A stretch of DNA of 64,000 nt, taken from assembly GCA_016722655.1 (NCBI GenBank), contig JADKIR010000004.1:1364001-1428000 (forward strand), in the 5' to 3' direction. Shown here piece by piece: positions 1 through 8,783 of this stretch. The DNA comes from Cytophagaceae bacterium (lineage in GTDB: Bacteria; Bacteroidota; Bacteroidia; Cytophagales; Spirosomataceae). How positions within the stretch are numbered: position 1 is the stretch's first letter; each line of letters begins with the position of its first letter. The position numbers were made by a program, and so were the translations under genes. Below the pieces are notes generated by a model. It ran no database searches. It worked only from the letters and a program-made list of their open reading frames with translations, and was not told the DNA's origin.

Positions 1-759
1 TTCAAAATCAACAGACACCGGACAATGATCAGAAAATACCACATCGGAGTGAATCTTCGCATTCTTAATTTTGTCAGAGGCATCTGTTGTTGTAAAAATG
101 TAATCAATACGCCACCCAAGGTTTTTAGCCCTTGCTCCTGCTCTATACGACCACCAGGTATATTGCTGATTATCAGATACTTTATGTCTAAAGCAGTCCA
201 CATATCCACTATCAATAAACTTGCCAACCCAGGCTCTTTCTTCAGGCAGAAATCCCGAAGAGTTGGCATTGGATTTTGGGTTATGGATGTCTATTTCTTT
301 ATGACAGATGTTCACATCCCCGCATAAAATTAAAGGTTTGCCTGACTTTTCAAATTGATGAACATAGTTATAAATATCATCGAGAAAACGCATTTTCAGG
401 TCTTGTCTTATGTCTCCGGTAGTACCGGAAGGGAAATAGGCACTCATGACATGAAAATGGTCAAATGAGGCCAAAATGGTCCGTCCTTCGCTATCGTATT
501 GATCAATTCCAACACCATATTTTACTTCGTTAGGTTTGATTTTACTTAAAAGGGCCACACCCGAATATCCTTTTTTTTGAGCCGGAAACCAAGTACAATG
601 ATAGCCCAGATCAACAAATACACTTTCAACCAACTCGGTTTCAGAAAGCTTTATTTCCTGAAAGCACAGTATGTCTGCCTCATGATTTTTGAGCCATTCT
701 GCAAGTCCTTTATTTAAGGCAGAGCGTATCCCGTTGAGGTTAAAAGTAGTAATTTTCAT
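1..759 (-). CDS. xth: Exodeoxyribonuclease III, 3' end cut by the window edge
   Basis: Reading from the ATG at 759, the protein begins MKITTFNLNGIRSA and is open through base 1, giving 253 codons. The last visible residues include SDHCPVSVDFE, the conserved C-terminal motif with the catalytic His of the ExoIII/AP-endonuclease (EEP) family. The family is usually about 250-270 residues, so the stop should lie just beyond the left edge. Family role: 3'-5' exonuclease and AP endonuclease in base excision repair, cytoplasmic. The start ATG overlaps the stop of the upstream small gene as ATGA, which implies translational coupling. Confidence 0.93.
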   Translation of the reverse strand, partial: MKITTFNLNGIRSALNKGLAEWLKNHEADILCFQEIKLSETELVESVFVDLGYHCTWFPAQKKGYSGVALLSKIKPNEVKYGVGIDQYDSEGRTILASFDHFHVMSAYFPSGTTGDIRQDLKMRFLDDIYNYVHQFEKSGKPLILCGDVNICHKEIDIHNPKSNANSSGFLPEERAWVGKFIDSGYVDCFRHKVSDNQQYTWWSYRAGARAKNLGWRIDYIFTTTDASDKIKNAKIHSDVVFSDHCPVSVDFE

Positions 760-1118
760 ATATGTAGTCCAATCTCTTTTTTAAAATACTCAATAATGTA
801 ATTTTTGATAAATTCTTCCTGAATCTTTAGGTCAACATTTGGTAAAGGTTTTATGTTTTTCCAATGTGGCCACCCATCTTTATCAATACCTTCTAATTCG
901 TAAAAATCGCCAAAACTCAAGACTTTGCACATCGCAATGTGCATTAAATCTTGCTTTTCTTCTTTGGAAAAATTAATATTTCCCTTACCCAACTCCTGGA
1001 CACCAATCAAAAATAATACGGAATTGATGTCATTGGGTTTTTTACCGGTATTCTGATGTAAAAAACGAATCAAATTGTTCCATATTTCTTTATTATCTTT
1101 GATTTCTTTATCCATCAT
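756..1118 (-). CDS. Conserved-looking hypothetical protein coupled to exonuclease III
   Basis: This encodes 120 residues, mostly charged and predicted soluble, with no signal peptide or membrane segment. I do not recognise a family. The protein starts MMDKEIKDNKEIW, so either of two adjacent Met codons could be the start. Its TGA stop overlaps the xth ATG by four bases (ATGA), so the two are very probably cotranscribed and translationally coupled. It diverges from comF with only 17 bp between start codons, so each promoter must lie inside or very near the other gene. A link to DNA repair is only inferred from position. Confidence 0.75.
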   Translation of the reverse strand: MMDKEIKDNKEIWNNLIRFLHQNTGKKPNDINSVLFLIGVQELGKGNINFSKEEKQDLMHIAMCKVLSFGDFYELEGIDKDGWPHWKNIKPLPNVDLKIQEEFIKNYIIEYFKKEIGLHI

Positions 1119-1135
1119 TTGCTATTAGGTCCGAT

Positions 1136-1828
1136 ATGAAAAAATTATTTGACTATTTTTTAGACTTTCTTTTCCCCAGAGTCTGTGTGGCATGTAAAAA
1201 AAACCACCTTGGCTCCGAACAGTTTATTTGTTATGAATGCCTGATTGATATTCCCAAGACTAATTCTCATTTCCAGCAAATCGAGCTAATAGAGCGAAAG
1301 TTTTGGGGCAAATTAGCTGTAAAACACACCTATTCTTTTTTAAAATTTTCAAAAAAAGGAAAAGTTCAGAATATACTACATGCACTTAAATACAAAAATA
1401 AGCCTGAATTGGCAGAATATCTTGGAAAAATGTATGCAAATGATTTAAAAGAGATGAATTTGCATGAAAAAATTGACCTTTTGATAGGAATTCCACTTCA
1501 TAAGGACCGTCAGAAATTCAGAGGATACAACCAGTCGGATATGTTTGCCAAGGGTTTATCAGAGGTTTTGGATATTCCTTATTCAACAACCTGTCTTAAA
1601 CGGAATACTTTTACTATTTCACAAACAAAAACGGGAAGCCGTTTTAAAAGGCATGAAAACATTAAGGGTGTTTTTGAAATTGAAAATCCGGAAGAGATCA
1701 TCGGAAAAAGAATTGCGATAGTTGATGATGTTTTGACAACGGGTTCAACAATTGAAATTGCCGGTAATTTATTATTGGGAAATGGATGTAAGGAGCTGTA
1801 TATAATAACAATAGCCTCGGCTTATTGA
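1136..1828 (+). CDS. comF: ComF family phosphoribosyltransferase-like protein
   Basis: The protein has 230 residues. The N-terminus carries a four-Cys cluster (CVACKK, then CYEC), like the zinc-ribbon at the start of ComF proteins. The C-terminal half is a type I phosphoribosyltransferase fold with the PRPP-binding motif IAIVDDVLTTGST near residues 193-205. ComF proteins are tied to DNA uptake and natural transformation; the biochemical activity in Bacteroidota is not settled. Length is normal for the family. Its stop codon lies within the loop of a shared terminator hairpin facing gldJ. Confidence 0.88.
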   Translation: MKKLFDYFLDFLFPRVCVACKKNHLGSEQFICYECLIDIPKTNSHFQQIELIERKFWGKLAVKHTYSFLKFSKKGKVQNILHALKYKNKPELAEYLGKMYANDLKEMNLHEKIDLLIGIPLHKDRQKFRGYNQSDMFAKGLSEVLDIPYSTTCLKRNTFTISQTKTGSRFKRHENIKGVFEIENPEEIIGKRIAIVDDVLTTGSTIEIAGNLLLGNGCKELYIITIASAY

Positions 1829-1842
1829 TAAACCGAGGCTAT
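1811..1842. terminator. Bidirectional terminator between comF and gldJ
   Basis: Near-perfect inverted repeat: ATAGCCTCGG on the left pairs with CCGAGGCTAT on the right, around a loop that contains the comF TGA stop. It sits between convergent genes, so it probably ends both transcripts. A clear T-run is weak on either side. Confidence 0.65.
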
Positions 1843-1864
1843 TCTATAATTTAATAAGTAATTC

Positions 1865-3136
1865 TTAAAGCTTGGTTTTTCCTTTAGGACCAACAGAAAT
1901 CATAGCACAACGGAAACCGATAGTAGCAGTTGATGAATCCTGATCAAGGTATCTTCTTGTACCTGGGGACAACCAATAAGCCACATCATTCCAAGAACCA
2001 CCTTTATATACTCTTTTCTTGTTGTCAATCAAAGAGTTAAAATTTTCTTTATCATAATTTTTTGCTTCATCAAGATAATCACTTCTTCTGATTGGGTTCA
2101 AATCATTGAAATCCTGATAGGAATTAGGACGGTATAAGTCATAAACCCACTCATTTACGTTTCCGGCCATATTATACAAGCCAAAATCGTTTGGTTGGAA
2201 AGAATAAACTTCCTCAGTAATGATGGCTTTGTCGTTTTGTTTTCCAGCAATACCTGCATAGTCACCACGGCCTCTTTTGAAGTTGGCCATCATGTTACCT
2301 TTTGATTTTCCTTTTGATTTACGCATTGCTGAACCATCCCAAGGATATATTCTTTGATTTGACTGGTTTTCATCAATATATTGAGTACCAATCATACTTT
2401 TTGCTGCATATTCCCATTCGGCTTCTGTTGGAAGGCGGAAGTCGGGCATTACGTTTCCTGATTCAATAGCTAGCCTGCCATTGGTTTTTGGAGCAGCAGT
2501 CAAAGCGTCGCTTTCAGCACCTTTTTTCTTTTTGCCAAACGGTAAACCGCCTTTTTTCTTAGCACCTGTATCACCATATTTAGTATAAAGTGCACTGTTT
2601 ACTACGCTGGTTCTCCATTTACAATAATCGTTGGCTTGTACCCATGAAACTCCAACAACTGGATAGGTGCGGAAACCCGGATATCTTAAATATTGATCTA
2701 CATATTGGTCATTGAATGACATTTCGTTGGCCCATACGGTAGTATCAGGTAATGCAGACTGATAAAACTCACGGGTGGAGTCTTGTCCTACAGCATACAG
2801 ATATTCAAGATAATCGATGTTGGCGATTTCGGTTTCATCCATATAGAAAGAAGCAACTGTAACAGTTCTCTCGATATTATCGCGGGTATAGGTTACATCT
2901 TCCTCTAGTGTACCCATAGTAAAGCGACCGCCCTCAATAAAGACCATGTTTGGCCCTGCAGGTTGTCCCGAAAACGAAGTAACCTGAAAACCTTCTTTGC
3001 CTTTTTTGGCATAGGCTTGTCCGGTGGTGCGGCTTTTAGAGCCAGGGTGTAAACTACTTGCTTTTTTGTTAGTACAAGAAGTAGCTGCAAAAAGAGTGAG
3101 TGTAAGGAAAGACACACCCAAAATAATTCTCTTCAT
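1865..3136 (-). CDS. gldJ: Gliding motility lipoprotein GldJ (formylglycine-generating-enzyme fold)
   Basis: The 423-residue protein starts at MKRIILGVSFLTL and has a lipobox ending FAATSC with Cys21, so it should be an exported lipoprotein. The body has the SUMF1/FGE-like fold: MVFIEGGRFTMG, FRLPTEAEWEYAA, NVNEWVYDLY, GGSWND and IGFRCA. TTGQAY followed by EEDV and MDETEIANIDYLEYLY fits GldJ better than GldK. In Flavobacterium, GldJ is needed for gliding and stabilises the GldK/type IX machinery. A longer reading from 3202 is possible, but a promoter motif at 3170-3202 lies inside that extension and a good signal peptide starts at 3136. Two lysine-rich insertions (about residues 192-206 and 272-280) are unusual. 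Confidence 0.88.
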   Translation of the reverse strand: MKRIILGVSFLTLTLFAATSCTNKKASSLHPGSKSRTTGQAYAKKGKEGFQVTSFSGQPAGPNMVFIEGGRFTMGTLEEDVTYTRDNIERTVTVASFYMDETEIANIDYLEYLYAVGQDSTREFYQSALPDTTVWANEMSFNDQYVDQYLRYPGFRTYPVVGVSWVQANDYCKWRTSVVNSALYTKYGDTGAKKKGGLPFGKKKKGAESDALTAAPKTNGRLAIESGNVMPDFRLPTEAEWEYAAKSMIGTQYIDENQSNQRIYPWDGSAMRKSKGKSKGNMMANFKRGRGDYAGIAGKQNDKAIITEEVYSFQPNDFGLYNMAGNVNEWVYDLYRPNSYQDFNDLNPIRRSDYLDEAKNYDKENFNSLIDNKKRVYKGGSWNDVAYWLSPGTRRYLDQDSSTATIGFRCAMISVGPKGKTKL

Positions 3137-3169
3137 TCTTTTTATTTTGTTTATTTCAAAATTAAAACG

Positions 3170-3202
3170 CAAAAATACTTTAAAAAACATACTACCAGCC
3201 AA
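3170..3202 (-). promoter_or_regulatory. Bacteroidota-type promoter for gldJ
   Basis: On the minus strand TATTTTTG (3177-3170) matches the TAnnTTTG -7 element, and TTG at 3202-3200 is placed 22 bp upstream. The transcript would start about 27 bp before the gldJ ATG at 3136. The motif lies immediately after the mfd stop codon, so gldJ can be expressed apart from mfd. Confidence 0.6.
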
Positions 3203-6200
3203 TTATTCTCCAATAAAGGCTACGATTTTCTCAAAAACGGTCCTTATTTGTTCTATATCTCTGGCATTTTCAACCGAAAAAATGAGTTTATCTTTTAATT
3301 GCCTTAAACTGCACTCTTTAGGATGCGATTTTATGTAATCAAGAATTTTGCCAAACTTATCCGTTTGATAATATTCCTGATGCTTTTCTGAAACGAAATA
3401 GCCTTTTAAGTTATTATTTTTCAGAGTTATTTTTTCAAAACCTATTATTTTGGCCAACCAGCGGACTTTTACAATTTTGAAAAGCTCCTCAACTTCAGTT
3501 GGTAATTTCCCAAATCTATCAATCAGTGAAGTTTGAAAAAGATCTAATTCTTCCTGATTTTTAAGGTCATCTATAGCATTATAGACAGAAAGTCTTTCAG
3601 AAATATTGGTAATATAGGTTTCCGGAATCAAAATCTGTAGGTCAGTTTCGATTTGACAATCATCAATACTGAATGTTTTGGCTGAAAGCTCATCCTGAAA
3701 AAGATTTTTAAATTCTTTTTCTTTCAGTTCCGAAACGGCTTCATCCAGGATTTTATGATACATTTCATAACCAAGATCGTTGATAAAACCACTTTGCTCA
3801 GATCCCAATAAATTTCCGGCACCGCGAATATCCAAATCTCTCATTGCCACTTTGAAACCATCGCCCAGATCGGTGAATTCTTCCAGTGTCTGAAGTCTTT
3901 TTCGTGCATCTTTTGTAAGGCCGGAAGTGGGAGGTCCCAACAGAAAACAATAAGCTTTTTTATTGGATCGCCCTACCCTACCCCGCATCTGATGCAGGTC
4001 AGATAGCCCAAACATGTGTGCCTGGTTGATGATGATGGTGTTGGCATTTGGAATATCCAGCCCTGATTCGATAATATTGGTAGAAATGAGAATATTGATT
4101 TCGTTTTCGATGAATCGCATCATCACTTTTTCAAGTTTGTCGCCCTCCATCTGTCCATGTGCAACGCCGATTTTAGCATCGGGAACCAGCCTGTAAATGA
4201 TATTGGCGATAGATTCTATGTCGTTGACACGATTATGTACAAAAAACACCTGCCCTCCCCTACTGAGCTCATAACTGATTGCATCGCGGATTATTTCTTC
4301 TTTGAAAACCTCTACCTGAGTGGTCACTGGCTGACGGTTAGGCGGAGGAGTGGCAATCACCGAAAGGTCGCGGGCACCCATAAGTGAGAAATGCAAAGTA
4401 CGGGGTATTGGGGTGGCAGTAAGTGTCAGGACGTCCACATTCAGTTTCAATTCCTTGATACGATCTTTAGCTTTTACACCAAATTTTTGTTCTTCATCAA
4501 TAACCAGTAAACCCAGGTTTTTGAATTCGATATTTTTATTCAGAAGCTTATGGGTACCTATTACGATATCCACCTTTCCCTCCTTCAGGTCTTTGAGTGT
4601 TTTTGTGGTCTGGGCAGATGTTCTGAATCTGTTCAAAACATCGACATTTACCGGCATTTTGGATAATCTTTCAGAAAAAGTACGGTGATGCTGCATTGCC
4701 AAAATGGTGGTAGGAACCAAAATAGCCACTTGTTTGGAGTCATTTACCGCTTTAAATGCTGCTCTTATGGCCACTTCCGTTTTACCAAACCCCACATCGC
4801 CGCACACCAGCCTGTCCATAGGGTAGGGTTTTTCCATATCCTCTTTTACTTTGGCAGTAGCTGATGCCTGATCGGGGGTGTCTTCGTACATAAATGAGGA
4901 CTCCAACTCGATTTGCATATAATTATCAGGTGTAAACGCAAAGCCATGTACTTCCCTTCTTTTGGCATAAAGGGCGATGAGTTCTTTGGCAATGTCTTTA
5001 ACCTGCCGCTTAACTTTCGATTTTTTATTTTCCCAATCACCTGATCCAAGCTTACTCATGCTCGGCGGTTCGCCCTCTTTGCCCGAGTATTTGGCAATTT
5101 TATGCAGGGAGTGAATATTGACAAAAAGCAGGTCGTTGTCTTTGTAAACCAGCCGGATAGCTTCTTGTTTTTTCCCACCAATATCAACTGCCTCCATACC
5201 GGCAAAACGCCCTATTCCGTAATCTACATGCGTTACATAGTCACCTATCTGAAGGTTTTTTAATTCTTTAAGCGTGAGTGCTTTAGACTTTGAAAACCGG
5301 TCTTTTTCTTTGTATCGGTTGAGACGTTCAAAAATTTGATGATCGGTATAAACAAGAATTTTGTTCTGAGTATCAATGAATCCCTCCCGGAAATTGGCCG
5401 CCACCGATTTGAAATGGATGGTGGGGTTTATTTCGGTGAAAATAGTTTCCAGTCTGTTGAGTTGTTTCAGTGAGTCAGAACTGATAAAACAACTGTATCC
5501 GCTACTTTGGTTTTGAGCGATATCGTCAATCAGCAGATTGAAATCTTTATGGAAACCAGGTTGAGATTTTGATGGAAAATCAATGGTTTTATGGTTTTCA
5601 AGTTGGGCTTTCCGACCAAATTCAGTTTTTTTGTAATTATTCAAAAAATCAGAAAACTCATTTCTGGTCAGGAAGTTATGTTCGGGTCCGAATAAAAGAT
5701 TGATGTCTCCCCCCTCTCCTATTTGTTTTTCAAAAAGTGATTGGGCTTTATTGAAATTTTCATCTACCCTATCCAGTAAAAAGTCAAAATCTTTAATCCA
5801 GAGCCTAGTTTTCTCTGTAAAAAAATTGAATAAAGGAACGGTTTCGCTTCTATGTACTTTTTCCTGTAGATTAGGAACGATATTGATACTCTTGAGTTTT
5901 TGATTTGAAAGCTGACTGTCAGGTTCAAACGCCCTGATGCTTTCTATCTCATCACCAAAAAGTTCGATACGATAAGGCACATCTGCAGCATAAGAATATA
6001 CATCAAAAATACCCCCACGAATGGCAAACTGGCCGGGTTCATAAACGAAGTCGGTTTTTTCGAAATTGTAAGAAACGAGTAATTCGGTTACAAAATTGAG
6101 GTCTAGCGTATCCCCTTCTTTGATGCGTAAAGTATTGGCCACCAGTGTTTTCTTGCTGACAACTTTTTCGGCCAGTGCTTCGGGATAAGTCACGATCATC

Positions 6201-6559
6201 AAAGTGTCAGCGGCTGCATTGAGTTTGTTGAGTAGCTCGGCACGTTGAATAAGATTGGCGTTTTCTATGGCATCAAACTCATAAAGTCTTTTGTAAGAAG
6301 CCGGGAAATAGGCAATTTTCTGACTTTCAAAGCCATGAATATTCTGAAAATCATTGAAGAAATACAGGGCATCTTCTTTGTCGGGGAGAATATATACAGT
6401 GGTTTCGGGCTGATTTTCAAAAATTGCGGAGGCAATCACGGCATCCAGACTACCTGATAAGCCTGAAATATGAACAGAGTTTTCCCCTTTTTGTGCCGCA
6501 ATGATATGTTGCACAAACGCATCTTCCTGGTATATTTTTATTAAATCCCGGGCGTTCAA
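3203..6559 (-). CDS. mfd: Transcription-repair coupling factor Mfd
   Basis: The protein has 1118 residues, typical for Mfd. In order it shows UvrB-like N-terminal domains, an RNA-polymerase-interacting domain (GDYVTHVDYGIGRFAGM), then a RecG-like SF2 translocase with Walker A CGDVGFGKTE, the DEEQ Walker B variant, TATPIPRTL, and QMRGRVGRSNKKAYCF, and a C-terminal TRCF domain. It removes RNA polymerase stalled at DNA damage and recruits UvrA. The gene lies 67 bp upstream of gldJ on the same strand. Confidence 0.97.
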   Translation of the reverse strand: MNARDLIKIYQEDAFVQHIIAAQKGENSVHISGLSGSLDAVIASAIFENQPETTVYILPDKEDALYFFNDFQNIHGFESQKIAYFPASYKRLYEFDAIENANLIQRAELLNKLNAAADTLMIVTYPEALAEKVVSKKTLVANTLRIKEGDTLDLNFVTELLVSYNFEKTDFVYEPGQFAIRGGIFDVYSYAADVPYRIELFGDEIESIRAFEPDSQLSNQKLKSINIVPNLQEKVHRSETVPLFNFFTEKTRLWIKDFDFLLDRVDENFNKAQSLFEKQIGEGGDINLLFGPEHNFLTRNEFSDFLNNYKKTEFGRKAQLENHKTIDFPSKSQPGFHKDFNLLIDDIAQNQSSGYSCFISSDSLKQLNRLETIFTEINPTIHFKSVAANFREGFIDTQNKILVYTDHQIFERLNRYKEKDRFSKSKALTLKELKNLQIGDYVTHVDYGIGRFAGMEAVDIGGKKQEAIRLVYKDNDLLFVNIHSLHKIAKYSGKEGEPPSMSKLGSGDWENKKSKVKRQVKDIAKELIALYAKRREVHGFAFTPDNYMQIELESSFMYEDTPDQASATAKVKEDMEKPYPMDRLVCGDVGFGKTEVAIRAAFKAVNDSKQVAILVPTTILAMQHHRTFSERLSKMPVNVDVLNRFRTSAQTTKTLKDLKEGKVDIVIGTHKLLNKNIEFKNLGLLVIDEEQKFGVKAKDRIKELKLNVDVLTLTATPIPRTLHFSLMGARDLSVIATPPPNRQPVTTQVEVFKEEIIRDAISYELSRGGQVFFVHNRVNDIESIANIIYRLVPDAKIGVAHGQMEGDKLEKVMMRFIENEINILISTNIIESGLDIPNANTIIINQAHMFGLSDLHQMRGRVGRSNKKAYCFLLGPPTSGLTKDARKRLQTLEEFTDLGDGFKVAMRDLDIRGAGNLLGSEQSGFINDLGYEMYHKILDEAVSELKEKEFKNLFQDELSAKTFSIDDCQIETDLQILIPETYITNISERLSVYNAIDDLKNQEELDLFQTSLIDRFGKLPTEVEELFKIVKVRWLAKIIGFEKITLKNNNLKGYFVSEKHQEYYQTDKFGKILDYIKSHPKECSLRQLKDKLIFSVENARDIEQIRTVFEKIVAFIGE

Positions 6560-6618
6560 AAGGAGTTTTTTAATGTTTTATCAGGGTACACAAGCACGTA
6601 TTTGACCCGATTTGGATG

Positions 6619-6626
6619 CAAAGATA
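6619..6626 (-). promoter_or_regulatory. Candidate -7 element upstream of mfd
   Basis: TATCTTTG on the minus strand matches TAnnTTTG, about 60 bp before the mfd start. No well-spaced TTG was found upstream, so this is a half-supported promoter. Confidence 0.4.
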
Positions 6627-6690
6627 ATGTTTGCGATGTTAGTAGGGTAATATTTTTTGTGAAAATCTAAAATTGATACGGTTTTGTGAA

Positions 6691-6744
6691 CCGGTCTGAC
6701 CTTCGGTGCTGACCTAAATACCAGTCTGACCTTCGGTACTGCCC
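6691..6744. repeat. Short direct repeat pair, 30-bp period
   Basis: Two 24-base copies (6691-6714 and 6721-6744) share the core GTCTGACCTTCGGT and differ at a few positions. They lie between the PPK2 stop and the mfd promoter region. The core CTTCG and CTGAC pieces recall the palindrome at 14728-14752, but no clear family can be assigned from this window. Confidence 0.6.
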
Positions 6745-6748
6745 GGGT

Positions 6749-7636
6749 TCAGGAATTATTCTGTTGTCTTATAGTTTCAATCAAGCCCTCCAAAGTCTTT
6801 TTCCGGGCTTCATCGGGCTCAGGATAGTTCATTTTCAGAGATTTAAGATTTTCTGACATGATTTTTGCCACAATCAACCGCATATTTTTTTTGTCGTCGG
6901 CCGGTACCACATACCAGGGGTTTTCCCTGGTCGAAGTTTTGTTTATCATTTCTTCGTATGCTTCCTGATATTCCTTCCAGAATCCTCTTTCTTTGATATC
7001 ACCTTCCTCAAATTTCCAGTTTTTTGTGATGTCTTCAATCCTCTCTATCAGCCGGTTACCTTGTTCTTCTTTTGATACATTCAGGAAAAACTTGATCACT
7101 TTTATTCCATTGTTTGCCAGATAATCTTCAAAGTTTTCAATGTCTTGATAGCGGTTTTCCCAAATATCTTTTTCAGATTTGATTTCATTCGGCATTTTCT
7201 GATAATTGTGCAGGATTTCGGGGTGAACTTTCACCACCAAAACTTCTTCATAATAAGACCGGTTGAAAACCTGGACTTTACCACGCTCAGGCAACTCTTT
7301 GTAGCAACGCCACATAAAATCATGATTGAGCTCGGTTTCGGACGGTCTTTTGAAAGAATAAAAACTCAAGCCCAAAGGATGCACACCCTGAAAAACAGCC
7401 TTCATGGTGCCATCTTTTCCGGCAGCGTCCATTGCCTGAAAAATCACCAGGACTCCATAGCGGTTGTGGGCGTACATCATACTTTGCAGCTCGTCCATTT
7501 CAGTTTGCAGCTCGCTTAGCAGGGTTTCATATTCTGTTTTATCTTCATAAAAATCCTTGATTATGGTAGGATATTTTTTGATTTTGAAAGAATCTTTATC
7601 GTTTACCTTGTAGTCTTTTATGTCGAAATTTTTCAT
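6749..7636 (-). CDS. PPK2 family polyphosphate kinase
   Basis: Starting at MKNFDIKDYK, the protein has 295 residues. Walker A is MDAAGKDGT (residues 69-77), Walker B-like VFNRSYYEEVL follows near 123, and an arginine-rich lid GNRLIERIED comes later. PPK2 enzymes move phosphate between polyphosphate and nucleotides (NDP or NMP). The single-domain length fits class I or III; the sequence alone does not fix the nucleotide preference. An in-frame extension to 7702 exists but adds an unlikely N-terminus, and no promoter motif was found to decide. The gene diverges from the NIPSNAP gene. Confidence 0.9.
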   Translation of the reverse strand: MKNFDIKDYKVNDKDSFKIKKYPTIIKDFYEDKTEYETLLSELQTEMDELQSMMYAHNRYGVLVIFQAMDAAGKDGTMKAVFQGVHPLGLSFYSFKRPSETELNHDFMWRCYKELPERGKVQVFNRSYYEEVLVVKVHPEILHNYQKMPNEIKSEKDIWENRYQDIENFEDYLANNGIKVIKFFLNVSKEEQGNRLIERIEDITKNWKFEEGDIKERGFWKEYQEAYEEMINKTSTRENPWYVVPADDKKNMRLIVAKIMSENLKSLKMNYPEPDEARKKTLEGLIETIRQQNNS

Positions 7637-7720
7637 AGATAATTTGAAAATTGTCTTACTTTTAATGGTAGGAATTAGGTGCAATTTAGGAAAGTTTTCC
7701 AAAATGCAAGTCTGAATTTT

Positions 7721-7747
7721 TTGGCTACAAGTAAAGTCTTATCTTTG
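7721..7747 (+). promoter_or_regulatory. Promoter for the NIPSNAP gene
   Basis: TTG at 7721 and TATCTTTG at 7740-7747 fit TTG-N16-TAnnTTTG. The motif lies 25 bp before the ATG at 7772, which supports that start over the upstream in-frame one at 7679. Confidence 0.55.
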
Positions 7748-7771
7748 GTCAAATATTCAACCATTTTTTTA

Positions 7772-8521
7772 ATGAAAAAACTAATAATATTATTTTTTGC
7801 TTCACTTATATCGATTGGCACATTTGCAAAAGCCAAGCCATCAAAGTATTTCGAATTAAGGATTTACTATTGTAACGAGGGCAAGCTACCCGCTCTAGAA
7901 ACCCGATTTAGAGACCATACTACCAAGCTTTTTGAAAAGCACGGTATGGAAAATATAGGATACTGGACATCGGCAACTGAAAACAACAATGTGCTTTATT
8001 ACATGTTGGGTTACCCAAGTAAAGATGCCCGTGATGCCTCATGGAAGGCATTTATGGCAGATCCTGAATGGCAAAATGTTCAGAAAAAATCGGAAGAAAG
8101 TGGCAAAATTGTGGCTAAAGTTGAGTCGAAATTCATGAAGATTAACCCTGAATTGACCAGGAAAATCAAGAAAATACAAGCCAGTTCTGAAAGACTTTTT
8201 GAAATGAGAACTTACTATCTTTTGCCGGGCAGATACCCCAATATTGTGGCCAGGTTCAGAGATCATACCCGCAAACTTTTTGAAAACCATGGTATGGAGA
8301 ATATCATGTATTTTGAGACGATCGAAAAAGACGGTGCTCAGCCTACATTATTGTATTTTCTTGCCCATAAAGATGCCGATGCCGCCAAGAAATCGTGGGA
8401 TGGTTTTAGGAATGACCCCAATTGGATCAAAGCGAGAGATGCTTCAGAGGAATCGGGAAAGATTGTAGAAAAAGTAGAGTCCATCATGATGAAACCGACT
8501 GATTTTTCGCCGATTAGGTAG
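7772..8521 (+). CDS. Secreted tandem-NIPSNAP domain protein
   Basis: 249 residues. A signal peptide (MKKLIILFFASLISIGTFA) precedes two homologous halves of about 105 residues. Each half begins FE(L/M)R(I/T)YY and carries RFRDHT.KLFE.HGMENI and ending ESGKIV.KVES. These are NIPSNAP (dimeric alpha/beta barrel) domains. The family function is poorly defined; members are often found near sugar or aromatic catabolic genes. The fused pair could form a pseudo-dimer in the periplasm. No operon partner is evident. Confidence 0.85.
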   Translation: MKKLIILFFASLISIGTFAKAKPSKYFELRIYYCNEGKLPALETRFRDHTTKLFEKHGMENIGYWTSATENNNVLYYMLGYPSKDARDASWKAFMADPEWQNVQKKSEESGKIVAKVESKFMKINPELTRKIKKIQASSERLFEMRTYYLLPGRYPNIVARFRDHTRKLFENHGMENIMYFETIEKDGAQPTLLYFLAHKDADAAKKSWDGFRNDPNWIKARDASEESGKIVEKVESIMMKPTDFSPIR

Positions 8522-8544
8522 AGAATATTTTTAAGATTTTATAT

Positions 8545-8552
8545 TATTTTTG
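8545..8552 (+). promoter_or_regulatory. -7 element before the 64-residue gene
   Basis: TATTTTTG matches TAnnTTTG and ends 15 bp before the ATG at 8568, which would give a very short leader. Confidence 0.4.
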
Positions 8553-8567
8553 TAAAAACGCTAAAAT

Positions 8568-8762
8568 ATGGAAACAATAATAATTCAAACCGAATCAAAA
8601 AGCACAGGTAAACTTTTGATTGATTTAGCAAAAAAATTAGGATCAAAAGCAAATGTTTTGAAAAAAGAAGCTGCAGAGGATTATATTTTGGGTTCCTTAA
8701 TGGAAAAGCAAAAGACAGGGAAATTGGTTTCAAAAGAGGAAGTAATGAGTCAACTGGAATAG
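8568..8762 (+). CDS. Small antitoxin-like protein without an adjacent toxin
   Basis: 64 residues, METIIIQTESKSTGKLLIDL and onward. The short N-terminal strand, then a helix-rich segment with LIDLAKKLG and a basic/acidic C-terminus, resembles type II antitoxins of Bacteroidota. No toxin reading frame follows; instead a repeat region does. It may be an orphan antitoxin or a free small regulator. A promoter-like motif directly upstream and a terminator-like hairpin downstream support a real monocistronic gene. Confidence 0.6.
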   Translation: METIIIQTESKSTGKLLIDLAKKLGSKANVLKKEAAEDYILGSLMEKQKTGKLVSKEEVMSQLE

Positions 8763-8783
8763 GTGGCCGATATACTGAGAATG

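Noticed and set aside
25..327. Plus-strand open frame of 100 codons at the left edge
   Set aside because: It overlaps the minus-strand exonuclease III, whose conserved motifs leave no doubt; the plus-strand frame has no recognisable features.
3137..3202. Longer N-terminus for GldJ
   Set aside because: The extension runs over a promoter-like TTG/TATTTTTG pair and puts residues before a clear lipoprotein signal.
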